A stretch of 35,885 nucleotides of DNA from Crenarchaeota archaeon 13_1_40CM_3_52_17 (GCA_001918745.1 MNGN01000052.1:1-35885); one strand, 5' to 3'. Positions 21,003 to 30,086 are shown, counted from the stretch's first letter. Notes: generated by a model not told the origin, from the letters alone. Made by a program: numbers and translations.

Positions 21003-22781
21003 ATGGCAATTCGTTCACCCATCGCAGTCGTCCTCGGACACGTGGACCATGGGAAGACCACGCTCCTCGACAAGATTAGAGGCACCTCGGTAGCCGCCCG
21101 AGAACCGGGCCAGATCACTCAGTGGATCGGCGCCAGCCTCATTCCCGCTCAAACTATAACGAAGATCTGCGGACCCCTTCTGGCCAGGTTTAACCTCAAG
21201 ATCGAAGTTCCCGGAATCCTATTCATCGACACTCCAGGTCACGAGACTTTCAGCAATCTGCGCAAGCGAGGGGGATCCGCTGCAGACGTCGCCGTCCTCG
21301 TAATCGATCTAACCAAAGGAATCGAGCCCCAAACCGTCGAATCCCTGAACATCCTCAAGGCTCGAAAAACACCTTTTCTGGTATGTTGCAACAAGATCGA
21401 TGCGGTTCCAGGATGGAAGTCATCCCCTGATGGCTCATTTCTCGCCAATACAGAAAAGCAGAGACCCGAAGTCTTGACGGATTTAGATAATAGAATCTAC
21501 ACGATGATGGGAACTCTGTCCCGATATGGCTTCCGCGCTGATCGATTCGACAGGATCAAAGACTTCTCCAAAACGATCGCCCTCGTACCCTCAAGCGCCA
21601 AGACAGGAGAAGGCCTGCCGGAACTGATGGCCATGCTGGTCGGGCTCACCCAGATCTTCATGAAGGGAGAACTAACGACTAGTGCGGGTCCGGCGCAAGG
21701 CACCGTTCTAGAGGTGAAAGAGGAACCTGGCCTCGGAGTCACTATTGACGCTATGATCTATGACGGAACGGTCAAGGTAGATGACGAAATAGTACTCGCT
21801 GGACGGAACGGGATCCTACGAACACGGGTCCGAGCTCTACTCGTACCGAAGCCCCTTGACGAGATCCGCGATCCCAGGGATAAGTTCAGCCACGTGGAAC
21901 ATGTCGATGCCGCCGCGGGAATCAAGATCGCAGCTCAAGGTCTCGATGACGCGATTGCAGGTTCTCCCATCTACGGAGTAGACAACCCGTCGAAGCGAGT
22001 GGATCTAGAGAAGAGGGTGCTTGGCGAGGTCGAGTCGGTGAAGGTTAGTACTGATCGAACTGGAGTTATCGTGAAAGCTGACGCCCTCGGTTCCTTAGAG
22101 GCTCTCACAACCTCCCTTTCCATTTCCAAGGTACCCATACGTCTCGCAGACGTAGGCGAAATCTCTAGACGAGATGTCGTGGAGGCTGAGGTCGTTCGAG
22201 CGAAAGACCCGTACCTGGCCGCGATTCTCGGGTTCAACGTCAAGTTGTTGCCTGACGCGGAGGAAGAGATCAAAGAAAGAGGAATTCCGGTATTCAGGGG
22301 CGACATAATCTATCGCGTTTTGGAAGACTACTCAAGATGGGTTGAGGCTCAGAGAAGTGCGGGCGTCAAGGCGGAGATGGAGCTGCTTATCCGTCCGGGT
22401 AAGATGAAGATTCTCAAGGGATTTGTCTTCCGCAGAAACGACCCGGCTATAGTTGGGGTCGAGATCCTCGAGGGAATCGTCAAACCGAAGTATCCGGTGA
22501 TCAACAGCAGCGGGAAGCGCATTGGCATAGTCCTAAGAGTCCAAGACCAGGGGAAAGACGTAACAGAAGTGGGAAAGGGAAAACAAGTTGCAGTTTCCAT
22601 CGACAAGCCGATCGTTGGTAGACATATTTTCGAGGGAGACGTTCTCTATGTCGATGTTCCCGTAAAGCATGCGACGACCCTTTCTACAAAGTTCAGAGAC
22701 CACCTCTCCCCAGGAGAGCTCACGTTACTTGACGAGCTGGCTGGTATCTCGGCAAAAAGTGCCTTGGGAGTGGTGTCATGA
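21003..22781 (+). CDS. infB: Translation initiation factor aIF5B (aIF2-like IF2 homologue)
   Basis: GTPase that promotes subunit joining, homologue of eIF5B and bacterial IF2. The 592 residues begin directly with the G domain, as in other archaea: GHVDHGKTT (12-20), DTPGHE, and CNKID, followed by the beta-barrel domain II, the domain III region around DALGSLEAL, and a C-terminal domain IV. The ATG at 21003 is the only start after an in-frame TAA. It lies downstream of NDK and 83 nt away with a TTTTAAT box between, so it may have its own promoter. Confidence 0.96.
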   Translation: MAIRSPIAVVLGHVDHGKTTLLDKIRGTSVAAREPGQITQWIGASLIPAQTITKICGPLLARFNLKIEVPGILFIDTPGHETFSNLRKRGGSAADVAVLVIDLTKGIEPQTVESLNILKARKTPFLVCCNKIDAVPGWKSSPDGSFLANTEKQRPEVLTDLDNRIYTMMGTLSRYGFRADRFDRIKDFSKTIALVPSSAKTGEGLPELMAMLVGLTQIFMKGELTTSAGPAQGTVLEVKEEPGLGVTIDAMIYDGTVKVDDEIVLAGRNGILRTRVRALLVPKPLDEIRDPRDKFSHVEHVDAAAGIKIAAQGLDDAIAGSPIYGVDNPSKRVDLEKRVLGEVESVKVSTDRTGVIVKADALGSLEALTTSLSISKVPIRLADVGEISRRDVVEAEVVRAKDPYLAAILGFNVKLLPDAEEEIKERGIPVFRGDIIYRVLEDYSRWVEAQRSAGVKAEMELLIRPGKMKILKGFVFRRNDPAIVGVEILEGIVKPKYPVINSSGKRIGIVLRVQDQGKDVTEVGKGKQVAVSIDKPIVGRHIFEGDVLYVDVPVKHATTLSTKFRDHLSPGELTLLDELAGISAKSALGVVS

Positions 22782-22843
22782 CTCGAACGACGTTTATTAA
22801 CGGCCTCAGGGAACTCGCTTCCAACGGAGTCTATTAACAAAAC

Positions 22844-23221
22844 ATGGCCAAGTTCCAGCTCATCGTATCGGATCCTGTGAGCAAGACATCGAAAGCCGCT
22901 ACGATCGAGGGAGCGAAGGCGCAGGCCCTTGTCGGAAAAGCGATCGGGGATGAGGTTGATGGAAAACTTCTCGGGATTGGAAACATGAAGCTCAAGATCA
23001 CTGGTGGCACTGACAAGGATGGCATTCCGATGCGTTTCGATATTCAGGGAGGGGCCAAGAAGAGAGCGATGCTCTCGGGTGGAGTCGGCTTCAAGCCAAG
23101 TGATCGTGGGGAAAGGCGGAGGAAGCTTGTTCGCGGGCGGATCGTCGGAGAAGATACCCTACAGATCAACAGTGTAGTTATCGGAGAGGCAGCTCAGAAG
23201 CCGGTGGAGGCTAAGAGTTGA
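22844..23221 (+). CDS. Ribosomal protein eS6
   Basis: Small-subunit protein in the 125-residue archaeal form, lacking the long phosphorylated tail of eukaryotes. It shows AKFQLIVSDPVSKTSK, DGKLLGIGNMKLKITGGTDK, DGIPMRFDIQGG and SGGVGFKPSDRGERRRK. ATG start. A TTTATTAAC box (22793-22801) lies 42 nt upstream. The stop overlaps the TTG of S24e, giving a coupled S6e-S24e pair directly after aIF5B. Confidence 0.95.
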   Translation: MAKFQLIVSDPVSKTSKAATIEGAKAQALVGKAIGDEVDGKLLGIGNMKLKITGGTDKDGIPMRFDIQGGAKKRAMLSGGVGFKPSDRGERRRKLVRGRIVGEDTLQINSVVIGEAAQKPVEAKS

Positions 23222-23751
23222 GCGTCGAGATAATCGCCGAACACATCAATCCGCTTCTGGGCCGAAAGGACGCAAAACTAATCGTCCACCATGAAGGTTC
23301 TGGGACTCCCGACCGTTTGGCCATTCGAAAGATCGCCTCTGATCACTTCAAGACTCAGCAGGACAAGGTATACGTTCGAAGCGTCCGAACCCGGACCGGT
23401 GGATCCTCAGCGGTATGCCAGGTGGAAGTCTATGGCGATTCGAAACTTGCCGACAAGATGGTTCCAGCTTACATAAAGAATAGAAATCTTCCCAAGGAAC
23501 AGAGAGTCTCGAGGAAGAAGGGAGCAGAAGAAGAGAAGCCTGCCCCTGCAGCCCCCAAGCCTGCGGCACCTAAGCCTGCGGCTCCGGAAAAGAAAGCTGA
23601 GCCAGCTAAACCAGCCTCGGCCAAGGAGTCAAAACAAGCGCCTGCTAAAGATTCAAAGCCGGCCCCAGCCGAAACGAAAACACCCGCCAAACCGGAAGCA
23701 AAACCCGCTGCAAAGCCTCCGGCAAAACCAGACTCCAAACCGAAAGCCTAG
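23218..23751 (+). CDS. Ribosomal protein eS24 with long Lys/Pro/Ala-rich C-terminal extension
   Basis: The first 100 residues are a normal S24e (NPLLGRKDAKLIVHHEG, HFKTQQDKVYVRSVRTRTGG). The remaining 77 residues are a low-complexity extension made almost entirely of Lys, Pro, Ala, Glu and Ser, with tandem PKPAA units and later KPxAKP spacing. Archaeal S24e is usually near 100-110 residues, so this tail nearly doubles it. It should be disordered and strongly basic, perhaps contacting rRNA. Start is TTG in a TTGA overlap with S6e. Confidence 0.93.
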   Translation: MSVEIIAEHINPLLGRKDAKLIVHHEGSGTPDRLAIRKIASDHFKTQQDKVYVRSVRTRTGGSSAVCQVEVYGDSKLADKMVPAYIKNRNLPKEQRVSRKKGAEEEKPAPAAPKPAAPKPAAPEKKAEPAKPASAKESKQAPAKDSKPAPAETKTPAKPEAKPAAKPPAKPDSKPKA

Positions 23752-24025
23752 ACAACTGCCTCCGCAGAATACAACATCCAGAAATCCCGCATTATCAGCC
23801 CCTGATCTTGGAAAGGGGAGGGGCTTTCTAGATTTCCTCTAACCGTTCGGGGATGACCCGTTAGAACCTCTAGATTCGCAATGCCATCCAAGCCTGGATT
23901 GTGCCATGAATCGGCCGTCTCGCCCAGAAACTCTGCCAGACAAGAAATCGTTCCTGGGGGAGGGGGGTCTTGCACAGAACACCTCACAACGCAGAAGTGG
24001 TGAATGCTCCTCTCCTGTTTTCGTT
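23752..24025. other. Convergent intergenic region with CCCCT/AGGGG hairpin
   Basis: No gene is convincing between the S24e and OBG-GTPase stops. AGCCCCT (23797-23803) can pair with AGGGGCT (23819-23825), or its inner CCCCT with AGGGG at 23814-23818, two mutually exclusive stems followed by TTTCT. This may terminate the ribosomal transcript. Nothing else was recognised. Confidence 0.35.
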
Positions 24026-25222
24026 CTACGCCCTTTTCGCGGCGCTGACAATGCTTACAACGTCTTGCGTTTTGAGTACGTAGTTGTCGGATAGACGCAT
24101 ACCGCTTCGAGCATTGATCCCATAGAGCATTTGTTCGCCTATTTCCGTATGGATTTTCAGAGCAAGTTCTTTGAGAGTTGTCCCGTTCGGAACCAGATAC
24201 GCGTCTGGGAGAACATTTCCATCGTGGTCGCTGAACTTCTCGGGATTCTCCACGGGGTATACCACGATCATATTGAGGAGGTTGAGAAAGGCGGAGTTGA
24301 TGCACGCCTGAACTCCAGTTGATCCGATAGGTTTCAGGACTTTTTCTCGAATCATTTCAAGGGCAGCCTTCTGCTCAGGACTAACGGCTCCAAGGACCCG
24401 AAAGTCCGGGTCTCCTGGCTTGTACTCTATCAACCGTTTTTCCGCGGCCCTCCGCAGTGCCAGCTCTGCCTCCGCGGACACCGGTATTGTCAGCTCGCCC
24501 ATCTGTTTCAATCGATTGACATTTCCAGTGGAGGTCGGAAGATCAATCTTGTTAGCCGCGAGCAGCAACGGTTTCGTTTCTTTTCTGATGATATCAACAA
24601 GCTTCAGTAGGTCTTCCTTGGTCCACGCGCTCGGTTTTCCCCTGAGGTTTGCTTTCTTGATCCCGTTCTCAGCTTGGCCTTTATTGACCCCAAGCCCGCT
24701 GAGACGCTCAGCCACCAAGGACGCTGGGTCCTCTCCAGCCAACTCGGTCTTCTTAGCGGTCTTTTCCCAGTCTTTTCCAACTATACGTAACATCCACATC
24801 TTCAGTTCCGTCTCGAGAAAAACCACGTCGTCAACCGGATTGTGGGCGCCAGGTTGAGTGAGTTTGCCCTCGGAGTTCGTTGACCCTGAAGCATCAACGA
24901 CGTGGATAAGCGCGTCAGCCTTCCTCAGCTCGTCAAGAAACTGGTTTCCAAGCCCTCTACCCTCCGATGCGCCTGGCACCAGTCCTGGGAGATCGATGAT
25001 GTCTATCGGTATGAATCGTTCCCCATCGATGCATTTCGAGTTCTGGGGATTATCTTCGACTCCAAGCTCTGTGTGGATGCACTGTGTTCGGAGGTAGGAG
25101 ATTCCGTGGTTTGGTTTGATGGTGGTGAATGGATAGTTCGCTATCGGAACGAGCGTTAGTGTTGCGGCGCTGAAGAATGTGCTTTTTCCCGCGTTGGGCT
25201 TGCCGACGATCCCGACCTGCAC
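24026..25222 (-). CDS. OBG-family GTPase (archaeal YchF-like, TGS domain)
   Basis: TRAFAC-class GTP-binding protein of the Obg/YchF group, 398 residues as usual in archaea. The P-loop GKPNAGKST is at residues 7-15. The switch region GLVPGASEGRGLGNQFLDEL and NKIDLP (G4) follow, with a helical insert between, and the C-terminal TGS domain ends around YVLKTQDVVSIVSAAKRA. Bacterial relatives bind ribosomes and respond to stress; the archaeal role is not settled. The protein starts with GTG. It lies 13 nt after the F420-type reductase gene on the same strand and is probably cotranscribed with it and the malic enzyme. Confidence 0.93.
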   Translation of the reverse strand: MQVGIVGKPNAGKSTFFSAATLTLVPIANYPFTTIKPNHGISYLRTQCIHTELGVEDNPQNSKCIDGERFIPIDIIDLPGLVPGASEGRGLGNQFLDELRKADALIHVVDASGSTNSEGKLTQPGAHNPVDDVVFLETELKMWMLRIVGKDWEKTAKKTELAGEDPASLVAERLSGLGVNKGQAENGIKKANLRGKPSAWTKEDLLKLVDIIRKETKPLLLAANKIDLPTSTGNVNRLKQMGELTIPVSAEAELALRRAAEKRLIEYKPGDPDFRVLGAVSPEQKAALEMIREKVLKPIGSTGVQACINSAFLNLLNMIVVYPVENPEKFSDHDGNVLPDAYLVPNGTTLKELALKIHTEIGEQMLYGINARSGMRLSDNYVLKTQDVVSIVSAAKRA

Positions 25223-25235
25223 ACTAGACCACGAG

Positions 25236-25922
25236 TCATGAAGGGTGAGAGATACCTGTTATTCTCAGGCCGGCGTTCTTTACCTTGTACCTGATATTCA
25301 GCGATACCAAGAGCGCGGTTATTTGCTCAATGGTCCGCGAATTTTCAAGCGGGCCCGCATCGATCCCACGCGCCCCCGCGATGCTCTTGACAAGATCAAG
25401 AGTAATCCTCTTCGCGTTATCATCATTCGAACATACAAGAACATCGCACTCAACTTGCTTAGTGGGATCCTTGAGGAGTTCTGCGCTCACATTGTTGAAC
25501 GCAGTCGCAACGCCAACAGTTTTCGGTACAACCGATGCGGCAAGTTCTCCAGCTGACCCTGCCCAGACCCCGACAGTTCTAGTCGCCCGTCCGCCGACCG
25601 AGGTCTCAAGGGGCACCGACACGTTCACCAAGACTTGGCCAGGCTTGAAATTGGGCTTGACTGTCTTTAGAGTCTCGAGTAAGGCTGTGAAAGGCACCGT
25701 TAACACGACCACATCTGCTTGTGAGACAGCATTCTCGTTGGTCAAACCTGACACGCGAACCGGACGCCCAGCTGTATGAGCAATTGTCTTCGCAGCCTCT
25801 ACCGCTCTATCCAGGCTTCTAGAACCTACGATTACTTGGTGTCCTGCCATCGCCCATCGAAGAGCGAGACCGAACCCCTCTTCACCTGCTCCGCCTAGTA
25901 CTGCTATTTTGCGATTTTCCGT
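25236..25922 (-). CDS. NADPH:F420 oxidoreductase-like protein, apparent ACG start
   Basis: Rossmann-fold protein of the F420-dependent NADP reductase family, exchanging hydride between NADP and coenzyme F420. The dinucleotide motif KIAVLGGAGEEGFG and the adjacent ALRWAMAGHQVIVGSR, which binds the NADP phosphate, lie at 25910-25820. The remainder includes DVVVLTVPF, GVATAFNNV and DVLVCSND. The first ordinary start is an ATG at 25850, but it would delete the GxGxxG motif. Upstream in frame, after a TAA, the only plausible initiators are ACG at 25922 (giving 228 residues, MENRKIAVLGG) and ATA at 25907. The ACG lies inside the last codons of the malic-enzyme gene, overlapping by 19 nt. Confidence 0.87.
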   Translation of the reverse strand, partial: TENRKIAVLGGAGEEGFGLALRWAMAGHQVIVGSRSLDRAVEAAKTIAHTAGRPVRVSGLTNENAVSQADVVVLTVPFTALLETLKTVKPNFKPGQVLVNVSVPLETSVGGRATRTVGVWAGSAGELAASVVPKTVGVATAFNNVSAELLKDPTKQVECDVLVCSNDDNAKRITLDLVKSIAGARGIDAGPLENSRTIEQITALLVSLNIRYKVKNAGLRITGISHPS

Positions 25923-27277
25923 TTGGCTCCACTCTTACCTGAACCGTGAGGGAGCGGCTTGATGAGTCCCTTTCGCATGAGCAGTTCCGTCGACTTCCGC
26001 GCATGACCTATGATCGTCTTCGCCCTCTCGTAGAGTTCTCTCCGGGTTGCCTTTACTCTTGCCAGGCCCTGTCTGACCGCCTCAGCTCCAACGGCAGCCG
26101 CCTCCCGCGGGAATACCTCCCAGTCGCTCATACTCGGGAGAATCCTCTTTTCATCAATACCCTTCTCCTCCGCAATCTTAGCTAGCTCGTTTGCCGCGGC
26201 GATGCACATTTCGTCGCTAATCGCCTTGGCTCTAACGTCGAGAGTTCCTCTGAAGATCCCGGGGAACCCGAGAGAGTTGTTGACCTGGTTCGGAAAGTCC
26301 GATCGACCTGTGGCGACAATCTTTGCGCCCGCGTCCTTGGCCTCCCAGGGCCAAAGCTCGGGAATCGGATTGGCACACGCGAAGATAATCGAGTCATCCG
26401 CCATGGTCGATATGAGTCCTTTTGGAACGACGCCTGGTCCCGGTGTCGACATTGCAATCAGGACATCTGCTCCCTTCACCGCTTCCTTCAGCCCACCTGT
26501 ACGTCCTTCCGAGTTTGTCCTCAAGCAAATCTCCCATTTCGCGTGATACTCCTCCTCCAGTTCTGTGCGCTGGCGGTTGAGGATTCCTTCCCTGTCCACC
26601 ATGGTGATGTTTCCAGGCGTCACTCCTGCCTCGATTATGATCCGTGCAACTGCAATGTTCGCCGCTCCCGCCCCAAGCATGCAGACCGACGCGTTTCCGA
26701 TTTTCTTCCCAACAACCTTTAGCGCGTTGATGAGACCTGCGCAGACAACCGTTCCCGTTCCCTGTTGATCGTCATGCCAGACGGGAATCCGAAGATCCAC
26801 TCTCAAGGCATCAAGGATGTCAAAACACTTCGGCTGTGAAATGTCTTCAAGATTTACCCCGCCGAACGACGGCTGCAACCACCTGACAGCATTCTCGATC
26901 TCGTCGGGCTTCCTCGTCCCGAGACAAATAGGGTATGCATCAACTCCGCCTAGATACTTGAACAGCAGGCTCTTTCCCTCCATCACAGGAAGTCCCGCCT
27001 CCGGCCCGATATCTCCCAGCCCGAGAACCCGCGTGCCGTCCGTAACTATCGCGATATTGTTCCACTTGTTAGTATAGTCATAGACCCGCTCTGGATTTTT
27101 CTGAATCTCCTTGCAAGGATCCGCAACACCTGGAGTATACCAGATCGCGAAATCATCATACGAGTCGACTGGAACCTTCGACACAATCTCGATCTTTCCC
27201 TGATAGAAAGGGTGATACTTCATTGCAAGCCGAGCGGGAGCGTAAGCTCGTTTCAGCAAAGCTGTATCTTGAGCCAA
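25904..27277 (-). CDS. NAD(P)-dependent malic enzyme
   Basis: Oxidative decarboxylation of malate to pyruvate. The short 457-residue prokaryotic form shows IWYTPGVADPC (catalytic Tyr), GKSLLFKYLGGVDAYPICL (catalytic Lys region), EDISQPKCFDIL (metal-binding acidic residues), and the NAD(P) motif LGAGAANIAVARIII, then ACANPIPEL. The last 30 residues are basic. Translation starts at TTG. A TTAAGTAAGG-type box lies about 50 nt upstream on the minus strand. It leads an operon with the F420-type reductase, so NAD(P)H made here could be linked to the F420 pool by its neighbour; that link is inferred. Confidence 0.94.
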   Translation of the reverse strand: MAQDTALLKRAYAPARLAMKYHPFYQGKIEIVSKVPVDSYDDFAIWYTPGVADPCKEIQKNPERVYDYTNKWNNIAIVTDGTRVLGLGDIGPEAGLPVMEGKSLLFKYLGGVDAYPICLGTRKPDEIENAVRWLQPSFGGVNLEDISQPKCFDILDALRVDLRIPVWHDDQQGTGTVVCAGLINALKVVGKKIGNASVCMLGAGAANIAVARIIIEAGVTPGNITMVDREGILNRQRTELEEEYHAKWEICLRTNSEGRTGGLKEAVKGADVLIAMSTPGPGVVPKGLISTMADDSIIFACANPIPELWPWEAKDAGAKIVATGRSDFPNQVNNSLGFPGIFRGTLDVRAKAISDEMCIAAANELAKIAEEKGIDEKRILPSMSDWEVFPREAAAVGAEAVRQGLARVKATRRELYERAKTIIGHARKSTELLMRKGLIKPLPHGSGKSGAKRKIAK

Positions 27278-27401
27278 CCCCGAGCAATCACTTCTTGAGA
27301 AAAACCCGTTCGCAACCTAGCCTTACTTAACGCTGTTGAAAGCCAAAGTTCCCAGTAACCCTTATCAGGGATTCACCAGTCGAAGCGTCAGCGGATAGGA
27401 A

Positions 27402-27896
27402 TTGTCGTATTCCCACCTAGCAAACCAATGGAGAGAGAAAAACCCCGAGCTGAAGGAATGGCTGCGGCTCTCCGTCGTTGGTTGGAGAAAGGAACCCGTC
27501 GTCAAACGGATTCCATACCCGACAAGGCTAGATCGCGCACGAAGCCTCGGGTACAAAGCAAAACAAGGGATCATACTCGTCAGAGTGCGAGTAAGAAGAG
27601 GCGGCGCTAGGAAACCGCGTCCAGTTTCGGGAAGGCGACAGAAAGCTATGGGAGTGTCGAAATTCACCAGGAGCATCTCTCTACAGAGAATAGCGGAGAA
27701 ACGTGCAAACCGAAAATATGTCAATCTGACCCTCCTCGACTCCTACTACCTGTACTCGGACGGTATTCACCACTGGTACGAGGTGATTCTTGCGGACAAG
27801 AGTCATCCCGCGCTAGCGGAATGGTCAAGAGAGAAACCCCATCGAGCGCCATCACCGCAAACGGTTGCGGTTGAGAAAATCCCCGAAACCCGATAA
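27402..27896 (+). CDS. Ribosomal protein eL15
   Basis: Large-subunit protein with the classic archaeal L15e pattern: WREKNPELKEWLRLSVVGW, the R/K-rich VVKRIPYPTRLDRARSLGYKAKQG, RVRVRRGGARKPRP, the segment ISLQRIAEKRANRKYVNLTLLDSYY, and a terminal HPALAEWSREKP. 164 residues; starts with TTG. It precedes the prenyl synthase gene by 35 nt. Confidence 0.95.
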   Translation: MSYSHLANQWREKNPELKEWLRLSVVGWRKEPVVKRIPYPTRLDRARSLGYKAKQGIILVRVRVRRGGARKPRPVSGRRQKAMGVSKFTRSISLQRIAEKRANRKYVNLTLLDSYYLYSDGIHHWYEVILADKSHPALAEWSREKPHRAPSPQTVAVEKIPETR

Positions 27897-27931
27897 ACGG
27901 CACGCCCACCTGGCCACTGTCTACGCAAGGC

Positions 27932-28948
27932 ATGCAGATGACACCGGACCCGCTGACCAAAATAGTCAAGATGGGTCGAAAAGTAGATCCCATAATCTTC
28001 GAGACGTTAGCCCATGCTTCTTCTTCCACGTTTCAATCCCCTGTAGCTTACCACTTCAGAACCGGCGGCAAGAGGATGCGAGCAACACTTGTCCTTCTCG
28101 CATGCGCCGCCTGCGGCGGCAGAACCCAAGACGCAATGAATCCCGCAGCCCTAGTCGAGATGATTCACAACTATTCACTAGTAATGGACGATCTGATTGA
28201 TCGGGGACTTGTGAGGAGAGGGAAACCAACCGTGAGAGTCCAATATGGAGACTCAATTGCCCTATTGATCGCGATGCTGTACCGCGAAGCCCTAGACGAT
28301 CTAATCGGGAAATGTATCTCTCCGAACAAGATAAGGCTGGTCGCAGTCAAGTCGATGAAGGACATCATTGAAGGTGAGAGATTAGACCTCCTGCTCGAGC
28401 AGGCTGGAAGGGAGGATTCTTACCTGAAAAGCCAGCGCATTCTTAACCCGAGCTTCTCAATCTACGTGGAAATGATAGGAAAGAAGACCGCGGCCCTGTT
28501 CAAGGCTGCCTCCCAAATAGGAGCATATTCGGCACGAACGAAATTCACGATCGTAAAGTCGTTAGGAGAATTCGGATGGAAGGCGGGACTTGCGTTTCAG
28601 ATAATGGATGACGTGCTGGACATATGTGGACAAGAAACAGGGAAACAGATTGGCAAAGACATTCTTGAACACAAGCTTGGAAACGCGGTAATCTTGACAG
28701 CCCTCAAATATCTACCCCAAAACAAGAAATCCGAGGTTCTCGCAGCCCTAAGGTCGGAACAGGTGTCGCAAGCCATGGTGATGCGGACGAGACGACTGGT
28801 TATGGAGACCCCCGCTGAGAAGGATTGTAGAGAAATTGCGGAAAAGTACCTCAACGAAGCTAAGGCTCATCTCTCGGTTCTACCAAAATCTGTATATCGA
28901 GACGGGTTGGCTACGCTTTCCGACGCGATTGTCTCAAGGACCTTCTAG
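27932..28948 (+). CDS. Isoprenyl diphosphate synthase (geranylgeranyl type)
   Basis: Trans-prenyltransferase adding isopentenyl units to allylic diphosphates, providing the C20 chains of archaeal lipids. Both aspartate-rich motifs are present: MDDLID (first, about residue 86) and IMDDVLD (second, about 230), with GGKRMRATLVL before the first. The residues ahead of the first motif (NYSLVMDD) set product length but I cannot predict C20 versus C15 reliably. 338 residues; start ATG, with another in-frame ATG two codons later. Its 3' end overlaps the convergent isopentenyl phosphate kinase gene by 38 nt. Confidence 0.92.
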   Translation: MQMTPDPLTKIVKMGRKVDPIIFETLAHASSSTFQSPVAYHFRTGGKRMRATLVLLACAACGGRTQDAMNPAALVEMIHNYSLVMDDLIDRGLVRRGKPTVRVQYGDSIALLIAMLYREALDDLIGKCISPNKIRLVAVKSMKDIIEGERLDLLLEQAGREDSYLKSQRILNPSFSIYVEMIGKKTAALFKAASQIGAYSARTKFTIVKSLGEFGWKAGLAFQIMDDVLDICGQETGKQIGKDILEHKLGNAVILTALKYLPQNKKSEVLAALRSEQVSQAMVMRTRRLVMETPAEKDCREIAEKYLNEAKAHLSVLPKSVYRDGLATLSDAIVSRTF

Positions 28949-29741
28949 AGCTCGTCCAAGGGACGAATCTGGTCCCGGTGATCCTGTTCCCTTCAAGGAT
29001 CTTTCTAAGCGCGTTCTTTTCCTTCAAGTTGAAAATGTAACACTCGCAACCATTCTTCGCCAGTTGAAGAGCCTGTCTGACTTTCTCCCCCATACCACCG
29101 GTAGCATCGCCAGAAGGGCCTCGTGATGCCCTCAATACCGAGCGGAAGTTCCCAGGAGTGACCTCGGCGATGAGAGTAGCACCCGGAAACGTCTTCGGAT
29201 TCCGGGAGTATACCCCATCGACATCGGACCCCAGTAATACTCGGGAAGCTCCCAGTCTAAGTCCAACCAGAGAAGCGATACGATCTCCAGAGAGCACCCC
29301 GATACCTTGCGACTCGTCAAATACCAAGTCCCCATGAAGCAACGGGGCAAGCCGGGACTGCAACGCCTTTCGTATAGGGTCCAACATGATTCTCTTCACC
29401 TTCCCATTGTCGAAGGTCACGAAGCTCATCGGATGAAACGGAACCGGGAGTTTACCTCGCAACAGCAGGGATGCGCAAATGATCCTCGTGAGCTGCCCCA
29501 GATAGAATTCAGTCTCCGAAATGAAACGGAGTTGAGATCGATTGCGGAGGCCTTTTCCCAAGCCAGATTCGGCGACAAACGGGTGAGCGTATGACCCACC
29601 GCCATGAATTAGGATCAAGGGAAGATCGTAGCCTCTTAGTTGATCAGCCACGCTCTGAATCGTGGGGATATCAGGAGTGCATTCTCTAGCCTTGTCGGTA
29701 ATAGCCGAACCTCCAAGCTTCAGAATGGTAAGCTGCTGCAT
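28911..29741 (-). CDS. Isopentenyl phosphate kinase
   Basis: Amino-acid-kinase fold enzyme phosphorylating isopentenyl phosphate to IPP, the terminal step of the archaeal alternative mevalonate pathway. LKLGGSAITDK (residues 8-17) and the loop IHGGGSYAHPF, with the conserved substrate histidine H53, are diagnostic. Later come GDLVFDESQGIGVLSGD, LLGSDVDGVYSRNP and DATGGMGEKV. The last 15-20 residues, rich in Arg and Ser, lie in the overlap with the prenyl synthase. The ATG is 25-30 nt after a GGCTAAAAG box on the minus strand. Kinase and prenyl synthase being neighbours groups two steps of lipid synthesis. Confidence 0.94.
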   Translation of the reverse strand: MQQLTILKLGGSAITDKARECTPDIPTIQSVADQLRGYDLPLILIHGGGSYAHPFVAESGLGKGLRNRSQLRFISETEFYLGQLTRIICASLLLRGKLPVPFHPMSFVTFDNGKVKRIMLDPIRKALQSRLAPLLHGDLVFDESQGIGVLSGDRIASLVGLRLGASRVLLGSDVDGVYSRNPKTFPGATLIAEVTPGNFRSVLRASRGPSGDATGGMGEKVRQALQLAKNGCECYIFNLKEKNALRKILEGNRITGTRFVPWTSSRRSLRQSRRKA

Positions 29742-29819
29742 TCACTGAATTCCGAGCAAAGCTTGCTTTTAGCCGCTTCGGGGTGACTTTGACGATGATT
29801 CGAAGGTAACACCCGACTT

Positions 29820-30086
29820 ATGATTAGCACTAGTGCTGATTTGACCCGGAAGTCATTGTTGAACATCAACGATTCCCCGAATGGCACACTCCTGCTCGAA
29901 GTCATCGAGGAACGGATAATAAGTTCACTGGGCGACAAGCCAAATAGTTCAATCAGCGAAATCGCAAAAGATCTCAAAGTCAATAGGTCAACAGCGTCGA
30001 AATACCTGCATGTTCTCCGCGCAAAAAAGAAAGTCGCATTTCGACAAGTAGGGCCAGTCAAGCTCTGGTCGTTGGAGGTGCAATAA
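29820..30086 (+). CDS. Winged-helix (ArsR-like) transcription regulator
   Basis: 88-residue DNA-binding protein. After about 20 variable residues it shows LLEVIEERIISSLGDKPNSS-type first helix, then the helix-turn-helix SISEIAKDLKVNRSTASKYLHVLRAKK and a wing VAFRQVGPVKLWSL. No metal-binding cysteines of the classical ArsR sensors are present. Its TAA overlaps the ATG of the following KaiC gene by one base (TAATG), so the regulator and ATPase are produced together. It may control this locus; that is inference. Confidence 0.85.
   Translation: MISTSADLTRKSLLNINDSPNGTLLLEVIEERIISSLGDKPNSSISEIAKDLKVNRSTASKYLHVLRAKKKVAFRQVGPVKLWSLEVQ

Noticed and set aside
23748-24305. Long open frame across the S24e/OBG-GTPase convergent region
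   Set aside because: It is largely antisense or out of frame to the GTPase 3' end and its translation is Arg-rich with no domain-like pattern.
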